Assembly: GCA_017479425.1 (NCBI GenBank)
Contig: JAFVCD010000021.1
Coordinates: forward strand, 1 to 43,106
DNA length: 43,106 bases
DNA from: Oscillospiraceae bacterium
Lineage (GTDB): Bacteria; Bacillota; Clostridia; Oscillospirales; Oscillospiraceae
Reading direction: 5' to 3'
The notes under the pieces are model-generated. The model was not told the DNA's origin, made no database searches, and saw only the letters and a list, made by a program, of their open reading frames with translations. Position numbers and translations under genes: made by a program. This document shows positions 1 through 7,311 of the stretch, one piece after another; positions within the stretch are counted from its first letter, which is position 1; each line of letters begins with the position of its first letter.

Positions 1-70
1 ATTTTCCAGCTATCTGGTCTCGGATAATCTTGACCTTTTCCCGTACTTCAAGCTTTTGTCTTTGTCCCAT
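1..70 (-). CDS. Probable transposase, N-terminal fragment cut by the window edge
   Basis: Only 23 codons are inside the window, starting at the ATG on the minus strand at 68-70 and running off the left edge. The visible peptide begins MGQRQKLEVREKVKI and is basic and helical. That resembles the start of the helix-turn-helix domain of IS3-type OrfA proteins, which often open with a basic stretch then an EEK/REK helix. A purine-rich ribosome-binding site (GGGGGAG) lies 7 bases upstream of the ATG, inside the right arm of the inverted repeat at 78-131. The family call is an inference from a short stretch; another HTH DNA-binding protein is possible. It follows rsgA on the same strand, so read-through from the rsgA operon could reach it. 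Confidence 0.4.
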   Translation of the reverse strand, partial: MGQRQKLEVREKVKIIRDQIAGK

Positions 71-77
71 AAAAATA

Positions 78-131
78 CTCCCCCTATGTTTGACAGTGAT
101 TTTATTCTTTCACTGTCTCTCATAGAGGGAG
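78..131 (-). repeat. Long inverted repeat hiding the ribosome-binding site of the probable transposase
   Basis: Arms of 22 bases at 78-99 and 110-131 flank a 10-base loop. Read as minus-strand RNA, an 8-base-pair inner stem (GACAGUGA/UCACUGUC) is followed by a 3x3 internal loop and an 11-base-pair outer stem with one G-U pair. The outer stem contains the GGGGGAG Shine-Dalgarno sequence of the gene at 1-70. No U-tract follows, so it does not look like an intrinsic terminator. The likely role is translational control of the element's gene on transcripts entering from rsgA. A subterminal palindrome of the element is the alternative. Confidence 0.6.
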
Positions 132-158
132 CATATCACTTGGCAGATAGGGCAAGCT

Positions 159-1043
159 TCACTTTTTTCTCTTATTTCGCTGCCACTGAGGCACCTCATT
201 GAGCTTATCGTAGAGGCGGACATAGCTCTCGTGGCGGCTTTTTTCGATTTTACCGGCTCTGACGGCGTCGATAACGGCACACCCGGACTCCTTAGTATGC
301 GCGCAGCCGATAAAACGGCACTTCTCGATATATGGCTCAAAGTCGCGGAACGCCTTTTCAAGCGCCGCCGGATCGTCAAGCTCGCCGGACTCGGTTTCAA
401 AGCTCGAAAATCCCGGAGTGTCCGCAATCACCGCGCCGAAATCGGTATCGAACAGCTCAACGTGGCGCGTTGTGTGCCTGCCGCGCCCGAGCTTCTCGCT
501 CACCTCGCCCGTTTCAATGGCAAAGCGCTTGTCAAGGGCGTTCAGAAGGCTCGATTTGCCGACTCCGGAGTTTCCCGTAAAGGCGGCGACCTTGCCGCGC
601 AGCAGCTCCTTCAGCCCATCGATCCCCTCGCCGGTTTCACAGCTTGTGAGGCAGGTGCAAAAGCCCGCTCTGTCATAGACCGCCTTCAGCTCGGACGGAT
701 TTTCGAGATCGGTTTTGTTGAAAACGATCACCGGCTCAACGCCGTTGTGCTCAGCTATCGCCGTCATCTTGTCAATGAGGAACGGATCTGTCACCGGGAT
801 AGCTCTCGACGCGACGATAACGATAATATCAAGATTTGCCACCGGAGGGCGCATAAAGGCGTTTTTTCGCTCCATGATCTCCACAACCATCTTGCCGCTC
901 GGGTCAAATTCAACTCTGTCCCCCACAAGAGGTGTCTGCCCCTCGTGGCGGAATTTGCCCCTTGCTCGGCACTCCGTGGTGCTGTCGCCGCTTTTGACGT
1001 AGTAAAATCCGCTCAGCGCCTTATAGATTATCCCCTCTGCCAT
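159..1043 (-). CDS. rsgA: Ribosome small subunit-dependent GTPase RsgA
   Basis: 294 residues, normal for RsgA (YjeQ), a circularly permuted GTPase that checks late maturation of the 30S subunit. The N-terminal OB-fold part covers about residues 1-70. The permuted motif order is visible: G4 NKTD at 109-112 comes before G1 GNSGVGKS at 157-164, then the switch threonines near 191-192 and G3 DTPG at 208-211. A C-terminal zinc knuckle uses C242, C247, H249 and C255. The TAA of the upstream kinase gene directly abuts this ATG with no spacer, which points to translational coupling. It is the last gene of the cdaA operon. In Firmicutes rsgA commonly follows prpC-prkC, as here. Confidence 0.97.
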   Translation of the reverse strand: MAEGIIYKALSGFYYVKSGDSTTECRARGKFRHEGQTPLVGDRVEFDPSGKMVVEIMERKNAFMRPPVANLDIIVIVASRAIPVTDPFLIDKMTAIAEHNGVEPVIVFNKTDLENPSELKAVYDRAGFCTCLTSCETGEGIDGLKELLRGKVAAFTGNSGVGKSSLLNALDKRFAIETGEVSEKLGRGRHTTRHVELFDTDFGAVIADTPGFSSFETESGELDDPAALEKAFRDFEPYIEKCRFIGCAHTKESGCAVIDAVRAGKIEKSRHESYVRLYDKLNEVPQWQRNKRKK

Positions 1044-2927
1044 TTATCCGTTTGTCACAAGGTTGCCGGAGGATGCGCTCGTCTTGTCGGTATCGGTATC
1101 GGTATTGGTATTGGTATCATTCTCGCCCGTAGTTGTGCCGGAATCCGGCTGCGGGGTCGGAGTCGGCGTCGGCGTCGGTGTGGGAGTCGGCTCAGGCTCC
1201 TTGCCCATGGACACCTGATAGGTTATTCTCGTGTGGATCGGCACGCTCTCGCCCGCGGGCAGCGACTGATATATAACGTAGCCGACGTCATACTCGTCGG
1301 AGTAGACATACTCGGGGTTCGGCGTAAGGTCATAGCTTTCAAGCGTGGTCTGAGCCTGCCTCTCCGGGGCGTTTACGATATCCGGCACCTCGACATAGCT
1401 TATCGCCGGGCCGGAAGAATAGGTGATATAAACTGTATAGTTTCGTGTGAGCTGAGTGCCCTCAGCCGGGAACTGCTCCATAACGTAGCCGACGGTGATC
1501 GACTCGTCAGGCTCCTCCTGCAGGACGATATCGAGATCCATCTGGAGGTTTTCAAGGATATTTCTCGCTTCGCGGTAGTCCTTGTTGATGATATCCGGCA
1601 TAGTCACAACTCTCGGGCCGGTGGAAACAGTCAGAACAACGCTGACTCCATCCTCTGAGGGCGTGACCGCTCTGTCCGCCTTAGGATCCTGACTGATTAT
1701 GACGCCGGCGGGAACAGTCTCGCTCTCCGTTTCGCGGATGGTGAAGGTGAAGGCGCTGTTGCCGGGGTTGTTCACAACGTCGTCGACAACGGAATCGACA
1801 AAGTTCGGCACCTGAATTCTCTCCTCGGAGGGATTGAAAATATCCTTTCCAAAGCTGCGCCAGACGTAAACGCCTATGCCTATCACGAGAACGAGCACGA
1901 GGAAAAGACCCACGAGCATAGCGGTAGTACCGGATTTTCTGCGGTTTTTGCGGTAATCATCCTTTGAGGTATGGTCGCGCGTGATCGCGTTGCCGGTGCC
2001 GCGCTTGACATTTGAGGCGTTCTTTGTGCCGGGCACGATATGGCTTCCGTCTACGTCGGTATCCTCGCCGGGAACGTTTGAATAGGTGAACTCGACAGAC
2101 GGGTTCTTTCTGAACTCCTCGAGGTCACGCAGCAGCTCGTCGGCAGTCTTGTATCTGAGATCGAGATTCGGCTCCATGGCGTGCATAGTGATCTGCGCGA
2201 GCCCCTTCGGAATGTCGGGGTTTATCTCACGCGGCTGCAGCGGAACCGATGAAATATGCTGAATGGCTATTGCAACGGCGCTTTCGCCCTCGAAGGGCAG
2301 GCGGCTCGTCAGCATTTCGTACATAACTACGCCGAGAGAATATATATCGCTTCGCGCGTCGACCTGCTGCCCCTTCGCCTGCTCCGGCGAGATATAGTGT
2401 ACAGAGCCGAGCGCCTCCTGCGTGAGGGTGTTCTGCGTTGCGAGCAGGCGCGCTATGCCGAAGTCAGCAACCTTGACGGAGCCGTCCTTCAGAACCATGA
2501 TGTTCTGCGGCTTTATATCTCTGTGAACTATTCCTCTGGAGTGGGCGTGACCCAGCGCCTTTGCTATCTGCGATGAGAAGTGCAGCGCCTCCTTCCAGTT
2601 GAGGATCCCCTTGCGGTTTATGTACTGCTTCAGGGTGATGCCCTCTATGAGCTCCATGACGATATAGTCGAGGTTTTCCTTGCGGTTTACGTCGTAAACT
2701 GCGACGATGTTCGGGTGCGAGAGCATAGCTACCGCCTGCCCTTCCGCATGGAAGCGCCTTCTGAGCTCGTCATTCTGTGCGAGATCTGCCTTGAGTATCT
2801 TTATCGCGACAAGGCGGTTGAGGCGATGGTCGAGTCCCTTGTAAACGACCGCCATTCCGCCCGTTCCGATGCGCTCAAGTATCTCATAGCGCTGATCTAA
2901 AAATTTTCCAACATAATTGTCATCCAT
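1044..2927 (-). CDS. prkC: PASTA-domain serine/threonine protein kinase (PrkC/StkP type)
   Basis: 627 residues. The cytoplasmic kinase domain (about 10-270) has the Gly-rich loop GTGGMAVVYKG, catalytic K43, HRDIKPQN with D137, DFG at 155-157 and a GSVHYISPEQ activation segment. A basic linker leads to one membrane span at about 336-356, then three extracellular PASTA repeats (about 371-438, 439-508 and 511-575). PASTA domains of this family bind muropeptides or lipid II and couple wall state to phosphorylation of division, translation and metabolism targets. The C-terminus is a low-complexity tail of six Thr-Pro repeats and a Thr/Asp/Asn repeat, which could span or contact the wall. A GGGAG ribosome-binding site sits 8 bases before the ATG. 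The cognate phosphatase gene is 21 bases upstream. Confidence 0.96.
   Translation of the reverse strand: MDDNYVGKFLDQRYEILERIGTGGMAVVYKGLDHRLNRLVAIKILKADLAQNDELRRRFHAEGQAVAMLSHPNIVAVYDVNRKENLDYIVMELIEGITLKQYINRKGILNWKEALHFSSQIAKALGHAHSRGIVHRDIKPQNIMVLKDGSVKVADFGIARLLATQNTLTQEALGSVHYISPEQAKGQQVDARSDIYSLGVVMYEMLTSRLPFEGESAVAIAIQHISSVPLQPREINPDIPKGLAQITMHAMEPNLDLRYKTADELLRDLEEFRKNPSVEFTYSNVPGEDTDVDGSHIVPGTKNASNVKRGTGNAITRDHTSKDDYRKNRRKSGTTAMLVGLFLVLVLVIGIGVYVWRSFGKDIFNPSEERIQVPNFVDSVVDDVVNNPGNSAFTFTIRETESETVPAGVIISQDPKADRAVTPSEDGVSVVLTVSTGPRVVTMPDIINKDYREARNILENLQMDLDIVLQEEPDESITVGYVMEQFPAEGTQLTRNYTVYITYSSGPAISYVEVPDIVNAPERQAQTTLESYDLTPNPEYVYSDEYDVGYVIYQSLPAGESVPIHTRITYQVSMGKEPEPTPTPTPTPTPTPQPDSGTTTGENDTNTNTDTDTDKTSASSGNLVTNG
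1086..1187. repeat. Simple-sequence DNA coding for the kinase C-terminal tail
   Basis: Two short-period tracts lie here. At 1152-1187 six Thr-Pro dipeptide codon pairs (a GTCGGC/GTCGGA-like 6-base period on plus) encode the proline tail. At 1086-1118 a GGTATC/GGTATT 6-base period encodes alternating Thr with Asp or Asn. Both periods are multiples of three, so slippage would change tail length without a frameshift. Confidence 0.75.
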
Positions 2928-2948
2928 TGATTATTCTCCCAGTGACCG

Positions 2949-3668
2949 TTATTTGCGAAGGATAACTACCGTGACATTGTCCGGCGCGCCTCTGTCAAGC
3001 GCAAGCTTAAGGAGGTCGTTAGCCGCCTTTTCCGGCCCGGCTGACGCCATCTCGAGCATCTCATGCTCCGTCACAATGTTTGAAAGCCCATCTGAGCAAA
3101 GAAGAAGCGCGTCGCCGGAGGTCAGCTTCTCCGTAAAAATGTCGCTCTCTACCTCAGCCATCGTGCCTACAGCCCTCGTTATGAGGTTTCTGTTCGGGTG
3201 ACTGTAGCTCTCGGCGCGGGTGATCTCGCCGCGGTCGATCATATTTTCAACAAGTGAGTGATCCTTGGTGACCTGCCGTATGCCGCCGTTGTGAAGCTTA
3301 TAGCACCGGCTGTCGCCCACGTTGATTACAACCGCGCTCTCGCCGCACACAACCGCTCCGACAAGCGTAGTTCCCATGCCGCTCAGGTGCTCGTCGGCAA
3401 GGCTCAGCTCGTAAACGGCGATGTTCGCCATTCTCGCGGCGCCGCGCAGAACTTCGGCAGCCTCGTTCGTCTGCATATCTGCGCTAAGCTTATCGCTTAT
3501 CGCTGTTCGGAAGGTCTTTATTGCGAGATCTGAGGCTACGGCGCCGCCCTTGGCTCCTCCCATTCCGTCGCAGACGAGGAGTACCCTCGGCTCGGACTCA
3601 GATATATAATATGCGTCCTGATTGTCGCGTCTTACCTTTCCTCTGTCGGTTATACCCCAAAACTCCAT
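2949..3668 (-). CDS. prpC: PP2C-type protein phosphatase (PrpC/Stp)
   Basis: 239 residues, matching bacterial Stp/PrpC proteins, which dephosphorylate substrates of the PASTA kinase and the kinase itself. PPM-family motifs are in order: RRDNQDAY at 13-20, DGMGG at 34-38 (metal-binding aspartate), a GDSR block in the middle, a CSDGLSN block, and the C-terminal GAPDNVTVVIL. There is no membrane segment, so the enzyme is cytoplasmic and uses Mn2+ or Mg2+. The start codon at 3666-3668 is preceded by AAGGTGA, which overlaps the stop of rlmN. The rlmN-prpC-prkC-rsgA order is classical in Firmicutes and supports the assignment. Confidence 0.96.
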   Translation of the reverse strand: MEFWGITDRGKVRRDNQDAYYISESEPRVLLVCDGMGGAKGGAVASDLAIKTFRTAISDKLSADMQTNEAAEVLRGAARMANIAVYELSLADEHLSGMGTTLVGAVVCGESAVVINVGDSRCYKLHNGGIRQVTKDHSLVENMIDRGEITRAESYSHPNRNLITRAVGTMAEVESDIFTEKLTSGDALLLCSDGLSNIVTEHEMLEMASAGPEKAANDLLKLALDRGAPDNVTVVILRK

Positions 3669-3672
3669 TGTG

Positions 3673-4719
3673 TCACCTTGCTTCCTTTATTGTCTTTCGT
3701 CTGAGCTGTCCGCAGGAGGCGTTTATGTCCGGCCCAAGCTTTCTTCTGACCGTTACGTTCACCCCGCGCGACTCAAGTATCGAAATAAACTCTTTAAGAT
3801 GCTCCTTTGTCGATGGGTGGAGCTTCGATTCCTCCACCTCGTTGAGCGGAATAAGATTGACGTGCGCGCCCATACCGGCAATCAGCGAGGCAAGCCTCTC
3901 CGCGTGCTCGCGCGTATCGTTCACGCCGTCGATCATCGCGTACTCAAAGCTTATTCTGCGCCCGGTCTTATCGTAATATCGGCGCACCGAGTCCATGAGC
4001 TTTTCAACTCCGTAGGCGCGGTTTACCGGCATGATCTTGTTTCTTGTTTCATCGTCCGGCGCGTGGAGCGAAACGGACAGCGTAAGCTGTAAATCCTCAC
4101 CGGCAAGGCGGTCTATCCCCTCGGTTCTGCCGCAGGTCGAGAGCGAAATGTGCCGCATCCCGATATTGAGGCACTCCGGGTCGTTAACGAGCCTGAGAAA
4201 GCGCATCACATTGTCGTAGTTGTCGAGCGGCTCGCCGATGCCCATCATAACGATGTTCGAGATTTTCAGCCCCGAATCCTTTTCGGAGAACATCACCTGA
4301 TCGAGTATCTCTCCGGCGCTGAGGTCGCGCACCTTGCCGCCTATCGTCGAGGCGCAGAAGGCGCAACCCATGCGGCAGCCGACCTGACTTGATACGCACA
4401 CGGTGTTTCCGTGATTGTAGCGCATGACGACAGTTTCTACCGCGTTGCCGTCCCTGAGCTCCCAGAGGTACTTCACAGTTCCGTCAAGCGCGCTCTCCTG
4501 CTTGCGGAGAACTCTCGGATATGAGATGTAAAACCTCTCTCCGAGCTTTTCTCTGAGCGCCTTCGGTATGTTCAGCATCTCGTCGAAGCTCTCTATCCCC
4601 GTCCAGAGCCATTTATAGACCTGCTTTGCACGAAAGCCCGGCTCCCCCATCTCCTTGAGATACGCCGAAAGCTCATCGAGCGCAAGGCTCTTTATGTCGA
4701 TTTTTTCCTCATTCTGCAT
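3673..4719 (-). CDS. rlmN: 23S rRNA/tRNA adenosine C2-methyltransferase RlmN
   Basis: 348 residues from the ATG at 4717-4719. A longer reading opens at a TTG (4735-4737) but adds only six non-conserved residues. RlmN is a radical-SAM enzyme that methylates C2 of A2503 in 23S rRNA and A37 of some tRNAs. The 4Fe-4S motif CRMGCAFC supplies C115, C119 and C122. A GIGEPLDNYDN block follows, and C336 near the C-terminus (ASCGQL) matches the second catalytic cysteine. The gene overlaps the end of rsmB by 28 bases and has no strong ribosome-binding site of its own, so translation is probably coupled to rsmB. Confidence 0.95.
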   Translation of the reverse strand: MQNEEKIDIKSLALDELSAYLKEMGEPGFRAKQVYKWLWTGIESFDEMLNIPKALREKLGERFYISYPRVLRKQESALDGTVKYLWELRDGNAVETVVMRYNHGNTVCVSSQVGCRMGCAFCASTIGGKVRDLSAGEILDQVMFSEKDSGLKISNIVMMGIGEPLDNYDNVMRFLRLVNDPECLNIGMRHISLSTCGRTEGIDRLAGEDLQLTLSVSLHAPDDETRNKIMPVNRAYGVEKLMDSVRRYYDKTGRRISFEYAMIDGVNDTREHAERLASLIAGMGAHVNLIPLNEVEESKLHPSTKEHLKEFISILESRGVNVTVRRKLGPDINASCGQLRRKTIKEAR

Positions 4720-5897
4720 ATATAAAACCCATCGCAATTTTCGCTTGGAAGTATGGTTTTCTCTGTAATTTTCTCAAATTCCCCGTGGTTTACGAGAAAT
4801 TTATTTACTACCTCGCCGTTTTCCCTTGAGAGTATCGTGCAGGTGGAGTAGACGAGCACTCCTCCGTTTCTTACCGCCTCAGACTGCGCCGAAAGTATCC
4901 TTAATTGCACCTCCGGCAGTCTCACAAGCTCGCTCTCGGGCTTGTAGCGAATCTCAGGCTTTTTGGCTATCACGCCCATTCCGGAGCACGGCACGTCGCA
5001 GATTACGACGTCGCATTTCTCTCTGAGCCTCTCGTCCGGCTTCGAGGCGTCAAAGGCTTCGGTCTCGATAATTCCAATCCCGAGCCGCTCTGCGCCGCTC
5101 TTAATAAGACGAAGCTTCTTTTCGTGAATGTCGCGGGAGTATATTTTGCCCGCATTTTTCATAAGTCCCGCGCAGGCGAAGCTTTTTCCTCCCGGCGCGG
5201 CGCAAGCGTCAAGCACCGTGTCACCGGGCTTTGGGTCTGCCTCCGCCGCCGCGAGGTACGCGCTCATATCCTGCGCATAAACCGCGCCCAGTCTGAACGC
5301 CTCAAGGCTCTCAACAGAGCCGGAATATAGGTAGGCATTACTGAGCTCCGGATGGCGCTCCAGCGCGGAAAGATCGGCGCTTCTCAGCGGGTTTGCGATC
5401 AGCGTTGTTTTCCTCGGCTGGTTGTCATAATACAGTATTCTTTCCGCTTTTTCCTCGCCGTATTCGCGAGTGAGTTCATCGACGAGCCAGCGCGGATGAC
5501 TGTATTTTATGCTCAGATCGTCGGTTTTCTCGGCTTTTAAATTTCTTAAAACCGCGTTTACAAGTCCCGACGCATTTTTCGAGTGCTGTTTACATAATTT
5601 TACGCTCTCATCCACCGCCGCGCTCTTCGGAACGCGCGTGGGAAAGAGTATCTGATATGCTCCGACGCGCAGGATTTCCGCCACGCTCGGCTCAAGGCGG
5701 CTAATTTTGCGGCCTGCCGCCGCCTCAATGCAGTAATCGAGGTAATACTCATTCTGCAAAACGCCGAGGACGATATTCGTCGCGAGCGCTAAATCCTTCT
5801 CAGAGGTGTCGGCGCCGGAGACTACCATCTCCGGCCTTGCGCCGCGCCTGCGGTAGGCTAAAAGCGCCTCGAGCGCCGCCTCTCTCGCGTTCAGCAT
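4692..5897 (-). CDS. rsmB: 16S rRNA cytosine-C5 methyltransferase RsmB
   Basis: 401 residues. The NusB-like RNA-binding domain spans about 1-125 and the Rossmann methyltransferase domain about 160-395. The SAM-binding loop is DACAAPGGKS at 230-239. The two m5C-methyltransferase cysteines are C304 (DVPCSGMG) and C353 (YSTCTI). The family methylates C967 of 16S rRNA in E. coli. The protein is slightly shorter than the E. coli enzyme, as often in Clostridia. Its ATG overlaps the fmt stop (ATGCTGA, 7 bases), and the fmt-rsmB-rlmN order is common in Firmicutes. Confidence 0.96.
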   Translation of the reverse strand: MLNAREAALEALLAYRRRGARPEMVVSGADTSEKDLALATNIVLGVLQNEYYLDYCIEAAAGRKISRLEPSVAEILRVGAYQILFPTRVPKSAAVDESVKLCKQHSKNASGLVNAVLRNLKAEKTDDLSIKYSHPRWLVDELTREYGEEKAERILYYDNQPRKTTLIANPLRSADLSALERHPELSNAYLYSGSVESLEAFRLGAVYAQDMSAYLAAAEADPKPGDTVLDACAAPGGKSFACAGLMKNAGKIYSRDIHEKKLRLIKSGAERLGIGIIETEAFDASKPDERLREKCDVVICDVPCSGMGVIAKKPEIRYKPESELVRLPEVQLRILSAQSEAVRNGGVLVYSTCTILSRENGEVVNKFLVNHGEFEKITEKTILPSENCDGFYICRMRKKST

Positions 5898-6796
5898 AGC
5901 GGGTGACCTCTGAAATAGTCGGCGGCTCTCATTCTCTTGCCGCCCGGCGCCTGTATCTCGGTGAACAGCACTGTTCCGTCGCCTGCCGGCATCAGAAGTC
6001 CCTTTTTTGTCACTGTCGGCTCCTTCGCGCTCTCAGCCGAAACCTCGGCGCGGTAAGCCTTAATTCTCTGACCGTTCAGGTCAAACTCCGCAACCGGCCA
6101 CGGGTTCAGACCGAGCACCTTTGAAACGACGCTCTGCGCCGGGTCGGAGAAATCTATCTTCGCCTGCTCCTTCGTAAGCGGAGTGGCAAAGGTCGCTTTT
6201 TTGTGATCCTGCGGCACTCTCAGCGCCGTTCCGGCGGCAAGAGAATGGATCGTTTCCGTAAGAAGCTCGGCCCCGATCGGCGCGAGGCGCTCAAAAAGCT
6301 CGCCCGCTGTTTCATACGGGAGAATCTCAGTCCTCTTCTCAGAGATCACATCTCCGGCATCAAGCTCGGACGCCATAAACATCGCCGTCACGCCCGTTTC
6401 GCGCTCGCCGTTTATGACAGCCCACTGGATGGGTGCGGCGCCGCGGTACTTTGGAAGCAGTGAGCCGTGGATATTGATCGAGCCGAGGCGCGGGTAGGCG
6501 AGAATATCGTCCGGCAGTATGCGCCCGTAGGCGACGACTGCGATGAGATCCGGCGCGCACTCCTTTATAATGTCGAGCGCGGTGCCGTCGCGCAGCTTTC
6601 TCGGCTGCCATACGGGTATATTATGCTCAAGGCAGAGCTTTTTTACCGGCGGCGCCTCGAGGATCTGCTTTCTTCCGACGGGCTTATCCGGCTGCGTGAA
6701 CGCTCCGACTACCTCGATTCCGCTATCCTCTACAAGCGCCTTGAGGGATGCCGCCGCGAAGTCCGGCGTTCCCATGAAAAATACCTTAGTCTTCAT
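5891..6796 (-). CDS. fmt: Methionyl-tRNA formyltransferase
   Basis: 301 residues from the ATG at 6794-6796. The open frame extends further upstream, but that part is antisense-like sequence inside def and is not conserved. Fmt transfers a formyl group from 10-formyl-THF to Met-tRNA-fMet. The N-terminal formyltransferase fold begins VFFMGTPDFA. The hallmark GSLLPKYRGAAPI covers 111-123, with catalytic N108, H110 and D146 visible. The C-terminal OB domain ends at the GTVLFTEIQAPGGK block. The start overlaps the end of def by 11 bases. This fits coupled production of formylase and deformylase. Confidence 0.96.
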   Translation of the reverse strand: MKTKVFFMGTPDFAAASLKALVEDSGIEVVGAFTQPDKPVGRKQILEAPPVKKLCLEHNIPVWQPRKLRDGTALDIIKECAPDLIAVVAYGRILPDDILAYPRLGSINIHGSLLPKYRGAAPIQWAVINGERETGVTAMFMASELDAGDVISEKRTEILPYETAGELFERLAPIGAELLTETIHSLAAGTALRVPQDHKKATFATPLTKEQAKIDFSDPAQSVVSKVLGLNPWPVAEFDLNGQRIKAYRAEVSAESAKEPTVTKKGLLMPAGDGTVLFTEIQAPGGKRMRAADYFRGHPLC

Positions 6797-7301
6797 CTTT
6801 GCTTCCGTAATATTCTTCAAGCTCCTCATCGGAGAGTATCTTCTCGCTTCTCTCGGTGAAGAGATGACCGTCAAGGTGGTCGATCTCATGGCAGAAACAG
6901 CGGGCGGTGAGCCCGGTTCCCTCCGCCTCGAACCAGTTGCCGAAGCGATCCTGCGCCCTGACCCTGACGTGATTCGGGCGCTCCACAAGTCCGTACACGC
7001 CGGGTACGGAGAGGCAGCCCTCCGGTCCCTTCTGCTCGCCGTCAAATTCGACGATCTCGGGGTTTATGAGCTCGATTATCTGCTCCTCGGGAGACTTATC
7101 CTCAAGCGAGGTGTCCATTACGATAACGGCGCGGCGCAGAACGCCGACCTGCGGCGCGGCGAGACCGACCCCGTCCGCCTGAAGCAGCGTTTCGCGCATA
7201 TCGTCCAGCAGAGTATGGAGCCTGTCGTTGAAATCTGTCACCGGACGGCTCTTTTTGAGGAGGAGAGCGTCGCCCTCCTCGCGGATCTTGCGAATTGCCA
7301 T
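6786..7301 (-). CDS. def: Peptide deformylase
   Basis: 171 residues, usual length. It removes the N-formyl group from nascent proteins, using Fe2+ or Zn2+. All three family motifs are intact: GVGLAAPQVG at 44-53, EGCLSVPG at 94-101 (metal ligand C96) and HEIDH at 138-142 (two histidine ligands and catalytic glutamate). The C-terminus is acidic and short. It lies between priA (10-base gap) and fmt (overlap), the standard Firmicutes order priA-def-fmt. Confidence 0.97.
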   Translation of the reverse strand: MAIRKIREEGDALLLKKSRPVTDFNDRLHTLLDDMRETLLQADGVGLAAPQVGVLRRAVIVMDTSLEDKSPEEQIIELINPEIVEFDGEQKGPEGCLSVPGVYGLVERPNHVRVRAQDRFGNWFEAEGTGLTARCFCHEIDHLDGHLFTERSEKILSDEELEEYYGSKDED

Positions 7302-7311
7302 ATCTTACTCC

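Noticed and set aside
78-131. Terminator of the rsgA operon
   Set aside because: The stem is long, but no T-tract follows on the minus strand; masking of the next ribosome-binding site explains it better.
231-1658. Long plus-strand open frame of 475 codons
   Set aside because: It lies antisense to rsgA and the kinase gene, has no recognisable domain and shows repeats caused by the kinase tail codons. The minus genes are clearly real.
6797-7045. N-terminal extension of fmt
   Set aside because: The extra 83 codons lie inside def in another frame and resemble no Fmt; the ATG at 6794-6796 starts the conserved sequence.
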